DNA of 62,448 nucleotides, from positions 1-62,448 of IMG/VR virus record IMGVR_UViG_3300010885_063646; one strand, 5' to 3'. Positions 25,792 through 34,604 of this stretch are shown here, in pieces (positions within the stretch are counted from its first letter, which is position 1; each line of letters starts with the position of its first letter). Both the position numbers and the translations under genes were made by a program. The notes under the pieces are model-generated. The model searched no databases. It was not told where the DNA came from and worked only from the letters and a program-made list of their open reading frames with translations. Source of the DNA: a virus.

Positions 25792-26598
25792 TCAAGGCTC
25801 TATAATAACGTAAGCTACAATTCTGGTGTCATTTGAGTTGCTTGAATTGATTATAAATGATGTACCGGGCACCCTTGTTCCCACTGTAAGAGACCCGTGC
25901 GAGGATGGTCCGCCGGAGTCAGTTTGCCCGGTCAGCAAGATGTTTGAGGCAGCCGTGACATAGGTATCAACCACGGTCACGGTGCCTGCGACGAGAGTAG
26001 CGCGGCCATGGCGAATCCGAGTAAATAGAGAACCATTTGCGCCAAGCATCCACTGACCCGAAGCGTTTATACTACCATAGGTCGTGGACGTGACTGCATT
26101 GGCGGAGGTGGCCGTTGCAAACCGGAGGGTGGTTGCAGCTTTGTAACCACCAGACGCCGCACCAACAACAAGGGTATTCGCGGTAGACGTTGGAGACATC
26201 CGGAAGAAGCCAACACCGACACCATTCGCGTAGTCCGCCGCGACTATGTTCAGGTCCTTGTTCGTGTTGGCAGTTCGGGCGCGGGAAGTTGATGCGCCGT
26301 CGTCCGCGCCGAAGCTGATGAGATTGACCCAGAAATCCATTGGCGCGACGGTTGCGGCACCTCCGAATCCGATTTTGGAAGTCGCTGGGGCGATATATAG
26401 CGGTCCAGTGGTATCGACTTCGGATGCGACGACCAGTGCCCCAACGAGTTTATCCCTCAGGGTCTGGTCAGAGTCACCCGGGGTCGGTGTCAACGCCGTG
26501 ATTTCCGCGCTCGGAGTCAATGGAGCCAACACTCGCCGAATGCGGTCTTCCCATCGTTGCCGAAAACTATGCCAGATTGGAACTCGTTCGGTAGCCAT
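25792..26598 (-). CDS. Tail fibre-like protein, 268 aa (shares both ends with other fibres)
   Basis: The N-terminal 55 residues closely match those of the 347-residue fibre at 32119: both have RIRRVLxPLTPS and DSDQTLRDKL. The C-terminal 75 residues match the 1130-residue fibre at 26979: both have RIRHG, GTVTV, an ILLT/IMLT strand, a GTSF strand and an IEP end. The middle is a repetitive beta shaft. It is therefore a short composite of the two. The start codon directly abuts the T-run of a strong hairpin, and no ribosome-binding site is seen. The attachment domain is probably N-terminal and the C-terminal module may be a folding or receptor tip. Confidence 0.72.
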   Translation of the reverse strand: MATERVPIWHSFRQRWEDRIRRVLAPLTPSAEITALTPTPGDSDQTLRDKLVGALVVASEVDTTGPLYIAPATSKIGFGGAATVAPMDFWVNLISFGADDGASTSRARTANTNKDLNIVAADYANGVGVGFFRMSPTSTANTLVVGAASGGYKAATTLRFATATSANAVTSTTYGSINASGQWMLGANGSLFTRIRHGRATLVAGTVTVVDTYVTAASNILLTGQTDSGGPSSHGSLTVGTRVPGTSFIINSSNSNDTRIVAYVIIEP

Positions 26599-26633
26599 AA
26601 AAAAGCGGTCACGAGTAATGTCGTGACCGCTTT
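26595..26633 (-). terminator. Perfect 13-bp hairpin with T-run fused to start codon (copy 1)
   Basis: In minus-strand sense, AAAGCGGTCACGA / TCGTGACCGCTTT (26621-26633 with 26602-26614) encloses the loop CATTAC, followed by a T-run that runs straight into ATG 26598. It is a good intrinsic terminator or attenuator. All 39 bp are identical to the copy at 33159-33197. The loop region contains the GACATTAC sequence seen before other late genes. Confidence 0.8.
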
Positions 26634-26642
26634 GGAGTTTTT

Positions 26643-26654
26643 GGGGGGGGGGGG
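26643..26654. repeat. G12/C12 homopolymer tract
   Basis: Twelve G residues on the plus strand between the stop of the 75-residue gene and the hairpin. Non-coding. It may be prone to slippage or to sequencing error. Confidence 0.7.
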
Positions 26655-26659
26655 CTCGC

Positions 26660-26887
26660 TTAGATGGAGCCGCCAGTTTGGCCGGCTGCGATTCGGCCCT
26701 CCAACGCCTCGACGTGGCGCAGGACGTTTTGGAGGTGCTGGATAGCGGTCTGATGCTCGTTTCGGGTCAGCGGGGCCTTCTGGAGGAAGCCATCCAACTG
26801 GCTGACCGCCTCGAAAACCGCGGGGGTGACCTGAGGAAGCCTCGGAGTCTGCTGTTGTGGTTGGGGGGTTGCATTGTTTTCGCTCAT
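26660..26887 (-). CDS. Hypothetical small late protein, 75 aa
   Basis: Gln/Pro-rich N-terminus (PQPQQQTPRLPQVTP) and a helical amphipathic C-terminus (LQNVLRHVEALEGRIAAG). Its last residues and the DNA after them match the end of the capsid gene (GGSI, then 19 identical bases), so its 3' end looks like part of a duplicated cassette. No function recognised. It is followed by the G12 tract and hairpin copy 1. Confidence 0.6.
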   Translation of the reverse strand: MSENNATPQPQQQTPRLPQVTPAVFEAVSQLDGFLQKAPLTRNEHQTAIQHLQNVLRHVEALEGRIAAGQTGGSI

Positions 26888-26978
26888 CGGGTTTTTATGG
26901 TAGCTGCAAACATGTGGTTGGCAAGGCTAAAGTAAGGCGGCCAAAAGCTCACGCCTCATGCGCTCTTTGGTGAAATGG

Positions 26979-29900
26979 TTAAGGTTCAATCATTACCCAA
27001 GCGACTTTGGCGGTGTCTGTCGCATTTGAAGAGGTGATAGTGAAGGAAGTCCCGGAGACGCGGGCGCTGACGCGCAGAAATCCCGGTGTAGTTCCGCCTT
27101 CTTGGGCTGTAAGCATGATGCGAGTGGTAGCGTACACGTAGCCATCAGACACAGTAACGGTGCCCGCCGCAAGCTGGGCAAAGCCATGGCGGATTCGGTT
27201 GATTTTGATGCCGTTGCTGTCTACTTTGAGCGCGGAGATGGAAAGTCCGTTGACGGCGTCGTCTACCTGCACGTCGCCGCTCTTATCAGGAAGCACTTGC
27301 GTACGAGGGCCCCCGACCGAGCTGGGCGGTTGTAACGAAATGTTGTTTGTCGCAGGGTTTTGGCCAGTTACATAAAACTGGATTGATGTCGCAAACCCTG
27401 AAACACTTGGTGCAGCCCAAGTAGGCACGCCACCTGAGACTGTCAACACTTGACCCGCTGAACCGATAGCGCGTTTTGCTAACACGTTGCCCACGCTGGC
27501 GTATAAAATATCTCCGAGTGTATATGTTCCAAGCCCGGTGCCTCCTTGCGTTGTAGCCACCGTCCCCGATAGGACGCTGGCAGGAATTGTCGCGGAAGCG
27601 GTGACTGCTGAAGTGCCGTTCCCGAAGAGATACCCGGAGAGCGTGTTTGCCCCGGTGCCACCGGTGCTGACCGTCATGGTCCCGGTGATGTTGGTCGCCG
27701 GGATGCTGGTCGAAGCGGTGAAGGCTCCAGTGCCGTTGCCGGTGACGTAGCCGGTAAGCGTGGTTGCTCCAGTACCTCCTTGGCTGACCGGCAACGTGGT
27801 GATAGTGGCTTGCTTGCCGTTCAACTGCGTCTGAATCGCGCTGGTGACGCCGCTGAGATAGCCAAGCTCCGTCGACGTGACCGAGGAGTAGGTCAGGATG
27901 CCTCCGGCGCTGAAAATCGCAGCCTTTGACTGACTTGACCCAACATACACCGGAGCAACCCAGTTACCTGCGACATCCCAAAGGTACACGCCGTTTGCGA
28001 CGTTCCATGAAGGTGACGAGTTGTTCGACGCATACCAACTAACACCAGCACCCGGACTAAGCGCAAGCAACTGGTTGTTTGCATTTGCTGCTGCCGAGGC
28101 GTGTACCCAAGCGGACCCGTTGTAGTATACATTAGCCCCGAGGAACAAAATGTTGCTTATCGGAGTCAGGCTACCGTTGGTGCCATCAGACCCGACTGCG
28201 CGCACAGGGCTGATGCTGGACGTAGCGACGATGGCGGCTGCGCTGACCGTTCCTGTAAACGTAGGAGAAGCTGTCCCAGCAGGTCCACCAGTGCCGCTCG
28301 ACGTACCTGCGAGCAGCGCCGTTACACCGGTCCCAAGACCAGACAAGTTTGTCGTAGGTATGCTCGTCGATGCAGTAAACGCCCCGGTGCCGCTGCCGAT
28401 GACGTAGCCAGTGAGGACAGTTGCTCCCGTTCCACCTTGGCTAACGGCGACGGTGTTCAACGCAGCGGATAGTATCTTACCGGACGCATCTGTGAGCGTG
28501 GTGACGCCAGAACCGGCCTTGAGCAAACCGTTCACGGTGAGCCCTGTGCTGTTCAGGGACATCGCATTTGCTCCGGCGATGTAGAACGCTTGAGCTGCCC
28601 ATGTCGCGCTGGCTCCATGCATGAGGGTCGTCCCAAAAGATGAAAGCGTGGTATCTGCTCCTTCACCTATCGCGCCGTTGTACGAGATGCGCCCGGCGAC
28701 ATCGAGCAGGTATGCCGGGTTGTTTTTGTTGATGCCGACCCGGTGGTTCACCGCATCGACATAGAAGGTAGTTCCGTCGATGTTAGTGGTTCCGGTGACT
28801 GAGCCTCCGGTCAGCGGGAGGGCGTAGCTGGAGTAATTGTGGTCCCCAAGCAATGTCCGCCACGGGCTGTAAGACCCAACGCCTCCGACGTTGCTCGGGT
28901 TGCCGCTGCGGGTGTAGAGGGTGCCAGCGGTGTAGTCTCCGTAGATTTGAGTAATTGTGTCCGCTCCCCCTTGGATTACCAACAACTGACCCCATTGAAG
29001 AGAGCTGGGTCGGTTCGCTTCGGTGTTTTGGATGCGATAGACCCCGGAGGTCGTCAGCGTGTTGAGGTCGACACCGGGAATACCGCCGACCTTCATGGCG
29101 TCGGTGAGCCCGTATCCGGCAAGCGTCGTCGGGTTGGTGCCTGCGATGACCCGGCCCTTCGCGTCAGTGGTCACCGAACGGTACGTGCTCGCAGTGCCTA
29201 CCGAGGCTAGAGTCGTCGCAACAGCTCCGGCAGACGTTGTGATGTCGCCTGTCAACGCAGGCATCCGAGCGGCAAGGAGCGTGCCTGCGTTCAAGTTGCC
29301 GGCGTCTTGGTAGAAGCTGCCGAGCTGCCCATTCAGATACTGGACGTTGAGATTCGAGACGAGCGTTGTCGAGGCAACTACCAGCGGAGCCGTACCGGTA
29401 GCTACCGACGAATAGAACTGGTCCGTTGTTCCAATCCCACGCTCCACCGATAGAGTTTTCGTGGTGCCTGTACCGACAACAGCGCCGACAACAATCGGAG
29501 CTGTGAAGGCCGGACAATCAGGGCCGTAAGCGTAGAGCGAGATAGGCACGACGCTGGTGACATCGGACACGTAGATGTCCAGATACCCTGCGCCATCGCC
29601 GGAGTTACCAGTGACTCGCACCTGCGAGACGATGTAACCAACGTACATCCCGCCCTTGACGATGCTTATCTGGCCGGTTTGGCCCCAGCCGTTGGAGTTC
29701 CACACCAACTCCAGAGCGTCCTTCTTGTTGTTGTACGAGGCGTAAATGCGAAGGACGCCTCCGCCTGTAACATTAGTAGTGAACACCCTGTACCAACCCA
29801 CGGTGGTCGGAGTGAAGGTAGTGTATTTCTCAACGAACAGAGAGCCGTTGACCTGACTAGAGAAGGTGCCAGTAGTCCCTGTGATACCGCTGGATGCTGT

Positions 29901-30371
29901 GATGGCTCCCAGCACGTCCAAAGCGACAGTCGGGGTCTTGCCGATACCGACCCGCCCATAGCTACTGAGCCTCATCAACATTCCGCTGTACGTACCAAAC
30001 TCAAGACCGTAGGGGTCAAAGCTCGGACCAAACGCAATGTAACCCACGTCGGTCGAGTCAATCTTTCTACCCAATTTCCAAGTGGCACTATACCAATCGC
30101 TGCCGCTGTAGCTCCGGATGAGGGTTGTCTGCAGACTATCGTTGTTGCCGGTGGTCGCTGAATGCACCAACCCCGGAAGAGTGTTGCCTGCGGTTCCTCC
30201 TAGAGACCCGAGAGGTTGGGATATGCCGCTTGAGACGGTCAAGCCAGCCAACGTACCGACCCCGGTGATGCCGGAATAAGCGCCCGTAAGCCCTGCGGGG
30301 TCAACGGCATCTCCCGAAGGCAGCGTTTGAAGCTGCCCGGCTATGCTAACAAGAGGAATTCGATTAGCCAT
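26979..30371 (-). CDS. Long tail fibre, 1130 aa
   Basis: A typical long phage fibre: many short repeats of the type TTQGGTGATTLTGYV and GTGAFTASTSIPATN (several copies in residues 640-960), NPAYLLDVAGRI-like shaft units, and a pyocin-knob-like segment near residue 460 (SGVYRIQNTEANRPS, QIYGDYTAGTLYTRSG). The C-terminal 75 residues are shared with the 268-residue fibre. The N-terminus differs from the other two fibres, so it may attach elsewhere. It is separated from the 579-residue fibre by 1 bp. It probably carries receptor specificity. Confidence 0.85.
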   Translation of the reverse strand: MANRIPLVSIAGQLQTLPSGDAVDPAGLTGAYSGITGVGTLAGLTVSSGISQPLGSLGGTAGNTLPGLVHSATTGNNDSLQTTLIRSYSGSDWYSATWKLGRKIDSTDVGYIAFGPSFDPYGLEFGTYSGMLMRLSSYGRVGIGKTPTVALDVLGAITASSGITGTTGTFSSQVNGSLFVEKYTTFTPTTVGWYRVFTTNVTGGGVLRIYASYNNKKDALELVWNSNGWGQTGQISIVKGGMYVGYIVSQVRVTGNSGDGAGYLDIYVSDVTSVVPISLYAYGPDCPAFTAPIVVGAVVGTGTTKTLSVERGIGTTDQFYSSVATGTAPLVVASTTLVSNLNVQYLNGQLGSFYQDAGNLNAGTLLAARMPALTGDITTSAGAVATTLASVGTASTYRSVTTDAKGRVIAGTNPTTLAGYGLTDAMKVGGIPGVDLNTLTTSGVYRIQNTEANRPSSLQWGQLLVIQGGADTITQIYGDYTAGTLYTRSGNPSNVGGVGSYSPWRTLLGDHNYSSYALPLTGGSVTGTTNIDGTTFYVDAVNHRVGINKNNPAYLLDVAGRISYNGAIGEGADTTLSSFGTTLMHGASATWAAQAFYIAGANAMSLNSTGLTVNGLLKAGSGVTTLTDASGKILSAALNTVAVSQGGTGATVLTGYVIGSGTGAFTASTSIPTTNLSGLGTGVTALLAGTSSGTGGPAGTASPTFTGTVSAAAIVATSSISPVRAVGSDGTNGSLTPISNILFLGANVYYNGSAWVHASAAANANNQLLALSPGAGVSWYASNNSSPSWNVANGVYLWDVAGNWVAPVYVGSSQSKAAIFSAGGILTYSSVTSTELGYLSGVTSAIQTQLNGKQATITTLPVSQGGTGATTLTGYVTGNGTGAFTASTSIPATNITGTMTVSTGGTGANTLSGYLFGNGTSAVTASATIPASVLSGTVATTQGGTGLGTYTLGDILYASVGNVLAKRAIGSAGQVLTVSGGVPTWAAPSVSGFATSIQFYVTGQNPATNNISLQPPSSVGGPRTQVLPDKSGDVQVDDAVNGLSISALKVDSNGIKINRIRHGFAQLAAGTVTVSDGYVYATTRIMLTAQEGGTTPGFLRVSARVSGTSFTITSSNATDTAKVAWVMIEP

Positions 30372-30372
30372 A

Positions 30373-32112
30373 TCAGGTCAATTTAACGGTCGCATCAAAG
30401 CGCAGAGCCATCTTGGTCGTGCTCATGGCGCGTCCGACAACAGAGAGATAATTTGTTGAAGGCGCGGTGGTGGTCAAAGCGCCGGGAGTTACACTAGACA
30501 GGTAATAAGGCGCGCCCGGTGTTAATCCGCCTGATTGACCGGTCACAGCATCCCACTGAGTTGTAGTTGCTGCCATGACTCCCGCAAAGGCGATGGCCCC
30601 AGAAGCACTCGCCGAAATGGAAGTGGAGCTAACCAAACCGATGACTTGCGCTGGAGGCGACGACGTTGCAATTGCCAGCTTAACTTGGTCTGTCGTGGTA
30701 TGAGCGTAGACTGCGCGACAAATAGCAATGGCAACTGTTTCGGCATTAGTAAAAGTGTCTTCTAACACCGTAGTAGAAGACACCGTACCAGAAGTCACAC
30801 GACCGTAGGTATCTACTGTGACCGCTTGGTACGTGCCGGGAGTAGCTACGCCCGAAGCCAAGTCGATTACCGGAGCTCCTGCAACACCGTCTCCGTTTGT
30901 GACAACAGTGCGACCTGACGTGCCTGCAATACTGCGAAGAATAAACGCATCGGTAGCGGTCGCGTAAAGTCCACCGCCACCGGTCAACGCGGCGATACTG
31001 GTCAAACCCGCATCCACCGGTTGAGCACCGATGTCCGAGGGAACCGCTGTCGCGCCCACTGTTGCCCGGCCATAGGTATCGACAGTGACCTTGGTGTAAG
31101 TGCCGGGAGTGACGATGCCTGAAACAAGGTCGATGCTGTCTACGTTAGCTACAATTCGACCCGCCGTGCCGACTACGTCAAGCGTATTGCCTGACTTGGT
31201 CAAACCATTACCTGCGACAACCTGACCCAAAGCCGAAGATTGCGTGAACACCAACACAGTGGTGCCAACAACAATCGGGTCGTTAGTGGTCAACGTCCAA
31301 CCCGTGTCTGCCCAAAGAGTGCCTTCATTGACCCAGAAGGTTGCGCCACCGGTGACTTCACCTGATGCGCTGTCAAAATCAGTTGCGCGAGTCCAAGTAC
31401 TAGTCGAGGCGATGTAGACGCCATTCTCTGCACCAGCCGTCTGGTCTGTGAGCAACACGCGATTGCCCGAGGCAGTAACGACGCCGTCAACAGTCAGTAG
31501 CGTGCCGGTGCTGATGTTGATGTTGGCGGTCGATTTGACCCGGACGGAATCGCGGACACGTTGACCGGCTGCGACTGCATCAACGTACTGCTTGGTTGCA
31601 GCTTGCAACGCAGACGCAGGGTCCGCGGCTAGCGTAGTGGTCCCAGTGAACACCGCATTGTTGATGGGCGCGTAGATGGCGTTCACCAACGCGGTGATGT
31701 CGCCAGCGACCACAGCCGTCGTTCCGCTCACGCGACCATAAGTATCGCGTGCAAGTTTTGCGAACGTGCCAGTACCCGAATCCGCCAATGTGTTCAGGTC
31801 GAGCGTGATGTCGCCGGCCGTTCCCGCCGGGTTCGTAACCGTCAGCCGCGTTTGAACCGCGACCTGCCTCATCGTGAAGACGTTAGCGGCAGTACGACAA
31901 GCAAGGCCCAAGGTGCCGCTCAAGGAATGCAGAGACGCAGCATCGGCAGAATACGCCTGCACGTCTGACCCGATGGCAACACCTAGATTCGTCCGCGCCG
32001 CACCAGAAGTAGTGGCTCCAGTGCCGCCCAAGTTAAGGTCGAGGAAATCGCCAGCTTGGAAATTGGCGAGTTGTCCAGTGGAAAGGACTTGAATAGGTAT
32101 TGCAGCAGCCAT
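30373..32112 (-). CDS. Tail fibre protein, 579 aa
   Basis: Beta-rich shaft protein with repeated units of the form TPGTYTKVTVDTYGRAT found in many phage fibres (at least three copies, spaced about 80-100 residues), a stretch rich in GTTTLAADPASALQAATKQY, and a small C-terminal domain (YYLSSVTPGALTT). The N-terminus MAAAIPIQVLSTGQLANFQAG resembles that of the 1130-residue fibre, so both may attach by the same kind of domain. Neighbouring genes are other fibres. The gap downstream is a single base pair. Confidence 0.8.
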   Translation of the reverse strand: MAAAIPIQVLSTGQLANFQAGDFLDLNLGGTGATTSGAARTNLGVAIGSDVQAYSADAASLHSLSGTLGLACRTAANVFTMRQVAVQTRLTVTNPAGTAGDITLDLNTLADSGTGTFAKLARDTYGRVSGTTAVVAGDITALVNAIYAPINNAVFTGTTTLAADPASALQAATKQYVDAVAAGQRVRDSVRVKSTANINISTGTLLTVDGVVTASGNRVLLTDQTAGAENGVYIASTSTWTRATDFDSASGEVTGGATFWVNEGTLWADTGWTLTTNDPIVVGTTVLVFTQSSALGQVVAGNGLTKSGNTLDVVGTAGRIVANVDSIDLVSGIVTPGTYTKVTVDTYGRATVGATAVPSDIGAQPVDAGLTSIAALTGGGGLYATATDAFILRSIAGTSGRTVVTNGDGVAGAPVIDLASGVATPGTYQAVTVDTYGRVTSGTVSSTTVLEDTFTNAETVAIAICRAVYAHTTTDQVKLAIATSSPPAQVIGLVSSTSISASASGAIAFAGVMAATTTQWDAVTGQSGGLTPGAPYYLSSVTPGALTTTAPSTNYLSVVGRAMSTTKMALRFDATVKLT

Positions 32113-32118
32113 AATGTT

Positions 32119-33162
32119 TTATCGTAAAATGTTTGAATTGAAACCAATTCTAAACGTAGTTGAGCTTAGTGCAACACCTACGGGAACAACGTAATCAGTG
32201 CTGGGAGCATACGGAGTCATTGCACCTGATGGGCCTAGAAAGTACGTTTGATTTTGAGCAAGTCCGCCAACCATTCCTGTTGCAGCATCCCAAGCCAGTG
32301 TGGTCGTGGTGAGATTCAAATCGGTTTGAACCCTGCCTGAGACACCTTGAGCAAGCGTGTCTTCGTACAGGAGGCCGATAGGAACATTGTACGGAGAAAC
32401 ATTGGTCGCTCTTTTTAGCAGACCTCCAACTAAACAAACTACCATTCCCTTTGAAAGAGTTCCAACATGGCCCGAGACATAGCTCGGAAGCACATCACCC
32501 GGACCGCTTTGGGCAAACGTAAGGCGTCCGTCTGAACCAACTGTGATGTTTGCAGAAGTGTAAGTTCCGGGCGTGACAGCCGTGGGCGTGATGGTTGTTG
32601 CGAAGGTTCCAGTGCCGGTGCCTGTGACAGGCCCTGTAAGAGTGATGGTTTGGTCGCCTGTATTGGTGCCAGAGCTGGCTCCAGAAAATGTGCCCGACTG
32701 AGTGGCCAACGTGCCGAGTCCGAGGTTGGTGCGCGCGTTCGAGGCGCTCGCAAGGTCGCCTAGATTGGCCGCCTTCGTTGCAAACCCCGACAAATCTTGG
32801 TCGCCGGTGTTTGTACCGGACACGTTGCTTCCAGTGACCGTTCCGGTGGCTGCTACCGACGTGGGCGTGATGGCCCCCAGCGTCAATGAAATGACCGGCG
32901 TGGTCGTGGGCGTGGCCACCGTTCCAGTCACCCCGTTTGCAGGGGCTACCGAGACGCTGTTCACTGTACCCGTGCCGGTGGTGGTCGCACTAACGACTAA
33001 CGCCCTAACGAGTTTGTCCCTTAACGTCTGGTCAGAGTCGCTCGGAGCCGGCTCCAACTCAGCGGTTTCCGGGCTGGGGGTCAGGGGGGTCAGGACGCGC
33101 CGGATGCGTTCGCTCTCCTGTTTCTGAAAACTCTGCCATGCTGGAAATCGCTCGGTATCCAT
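32119..33162 (-). CDS. Tail fibre protein, 347 aa
   Basis: Paralogue of the 268-residue fibre over the first 55 residues (RIRRVLTPLTPS, DSDQTLRDKL). The rest is a shaft with GTGTVNSVSVAP, SGTNTGDQ repeats and a C-terminal domain (GGLAQNQTYFLGPSGAMT) resembling the end of the 579-residue fibre. The ATG directly follows hairpin copy 2 with no ribosome-binding site, just as in the paralogue. It follows the capsid gene. Likely one of several alternative or co-assembled fibres. Confidence 0.78.
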   Translation of the reverse strand: MDTERFPAWQSFQKQESERIRRVLTPLTPSPETAELEPAPSDSDQTLRDKLVRALVVSATTTGTGTVNSVSVAPANGVTGTVATPTTTPVISLTLGAITPTSVAATGTVTGSNVSGTNTGDQDLSGFATKAANLGDLASASNARTNLGLGTLATQSGTFSGASSGTNTGDQTITLTGPVTGTGTGTFATTITPTAVTPGTYTSANITVGSDGRLTFAQSGPGDVLPSYVSGHVGTLSKGMVVCLVGGLLKRATNVSPYNVPIGLLYEDTLAQGVSGRVQTDLNLTTTTLAWDAATGMVGGLAQNQTYFLGPSGAMTPYAPSTDYVVPVGVALSSTTFRIGFNSNILR

Positions 33163-33197
33163 AAAAAAGCGGTCACGAGTAATGTCGTGACCGCTTT
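33159..33197 (-). terminator. Perfect 13-bp hairpin with T-run fused to start codon (copy 2)
   Basis: Same 39 bp as 26595-26633. Stem 33185-33197 with 33166-33178, loop CATTAC, T-run into ATG 33162. It lies 22 bp after the capsid gene stop. As a terminator it would limit read-through from the strongly expressed capsid gene into the fibre genes. Confidence 0.82.
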
Positions 33198-33219
33198 CTG
33201 AATCTGGAGGGGCTGTCGC

Positions 33220-34464
33220 TTAGATGGAGCCGCCGGTGTACGGCAACGGCGCGGTGTGCTCGCACGCGACGAGGCCGAGGTCGGCGTCGCAGCGAGCGTA
33301 GACGATGGGCACGACGTGCTGCGGGCGGATGGGGCGGTACGCGCGGGTGATTTGGAACTTGTGGAAGCCGAAGTCCCCGTACACGTTGCAGTCGTTGTCC
33401 ACCTGATAGTGCCAGTCGAGTTCACCCATGTGGAGCTGCGGGGCGAACTTGAAACTGCCCTCGCCAACGTACTTCTCGGGCACCAGACGCTCGAAGGTGT
33501 TTTCGGCAATGAGGAAGCCCATCTCGTAGGCCGCCGCCAACCAGACCGGGTTGCGCTTCCGGGAACCCTTGTGGGTGACGACGTCGATGGTCGTGGTGTC
33601 GGGCTCGATGAAGTTCGGGACACCATTGGTCATGGTGTTGAACCGCAGCGGGGTCTGGTCGATGCCGAGCGAAATGCCGCGGTACGCCGGGGCGCTGGCA
33701 AACGAGTACGCAGACAGCGAGACCTCGCCCAATTTGTACCCACCAGTCGTCAGACCGACGAGCACGTCCTTGACGCCGACCTCATCCCGGAACGCCTCGA
33801 CGATGTCCGCGGAACCGATAAAACGGAAACTCGCATCGAGACCGGTGCCGCCGAACATGTCGGCGAACAAGGCTTCTTTGAGATGCCGGGCGACCTTGTG
33901 AAGGGCCGCGAACGTGAGCCGGGCGGAAGGAAGGACGTGCGCAAACGGAATACCGACGTTGTTCTGCTCACCACCGGTGAACATGTCGGAGAACTTGTAG
34001 CCGGCCGCGGCGTTGTACTTCGACGCCGACTTGGCGTAGAGCTGGTACTTGATGTCGGAGTTGATGTACTGGGTGATGAGCTTGGTCAGCGCATCCTCCG
34101 CCATCGTGTAACTCGACTTGAACGCGGCGCGGCCGTCCTTGACGCACACCCGGGGGCCGAAGCCACGCAGGGTCTGGAGACGGAACAGATACTCGACCGT
34201 GTCGGTGAGGTTCTGGCTGCCGTACTGGCCGCAGACGTCGGTATCGTTGGTGAACTCCGGCGCGACGAGCGAGTCACCCGCGGCAGCCGGAAGCTGCACG
34301 ACGGAGCGGACTTGGTCGGAGATACCGTTCGCGAAGGTGCCACCTTTGAGCACGTTCATAAACGGAGAGTTGGCTGCGAGAGCCTTCGCGATGGTACCAA
34401 TGACACGGTTGGTGTCCTTGGTCGCGAAATTGGAAGCATCGGCCTGCGTGAAACAATCGCCCAT
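33220..34464 (-). CDS. Major capsid protein (probable), 414 aa
   Basis: The best capsid candidate by size, composition and place: it follows portal and scaffold genes, has a long 140-bp leader of its own, and is followed at once by a terminator hairpin. The sequence has a flexible N-terminal arm, a helical spine-like segment (DIKYQLYAKSASKYNAAAG, LTFAALHKVARHLKEALFA) and a beta-rich C-terminus (VGEGSFKFAPQLHMGELDW). Several phage HK97-fold proteins share this plan. No protease cleavage site is obvious. The gene ends in GGSI, matching the 75-residue protein. Confidence 0.72.
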   Translation of the reverse strand: MGDCFTQADASNFATKDTNRVIGTIAKALAANSPFMNVLKGGTFANGISDQVRSVVQLPAAAGDSLVAPEFTNDTDVCGQYGSQNLTDTVEYLFRLQTLRGFGPRVCVKDGRAAFKSSYTMAEDALTKLITQYINSDIKYQLYAKSASKYNAAAGYKFSDMFTGGEQNNVGIPFAHVLPSARLTFAALHKVARHLKEALFADMFGGTGLDASFRFIGSADIVEAFRDEVGVKDVLVGLTTGGYKLGEVSLSAYSFASAPAYRGISLGIDQTPLRFNTMTNGVPNFIEPDTTTIDVVTHKGSRKRNPVWLAAAYEMGFLIAENTFERLVPEKYVGEGSFKFAPQLHMGELDWHYQVDNDCNVYGDFGFHKFQITRAYRPIRPQHVVPIVYARCDADLGLVACEHTAPLPYTGGSI

Positions 34465-34604
34465 ATTGGGTAAACGGAAAGAGTTGACGGAATCTCAGAA
34501 CAACCCCTGAGCGGGTTCGTCTCTCCGGGCCAATGGATAGACACTCTTAGGCCGTTTCTCGGTCGAGGCGCCCCGAGCAAGTTTTTGCCTCAAATGTAAT
34601 ATCC

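Noticed and set aside
25523-25795. Longer holin frame starting at TTG 25795
   Set aside because: The added N-terminus is polar and Arg-rich and overlaps the fibre gene; the ATG at 25717 gives a clean two-segment membrane protein.
26888-26978. CRISPR or attachment-site repeat near the fibre genes
   Set aside because: Only a short imperfect repeat (AAGGC) is present; no spaced array and no integrase gene in the window.
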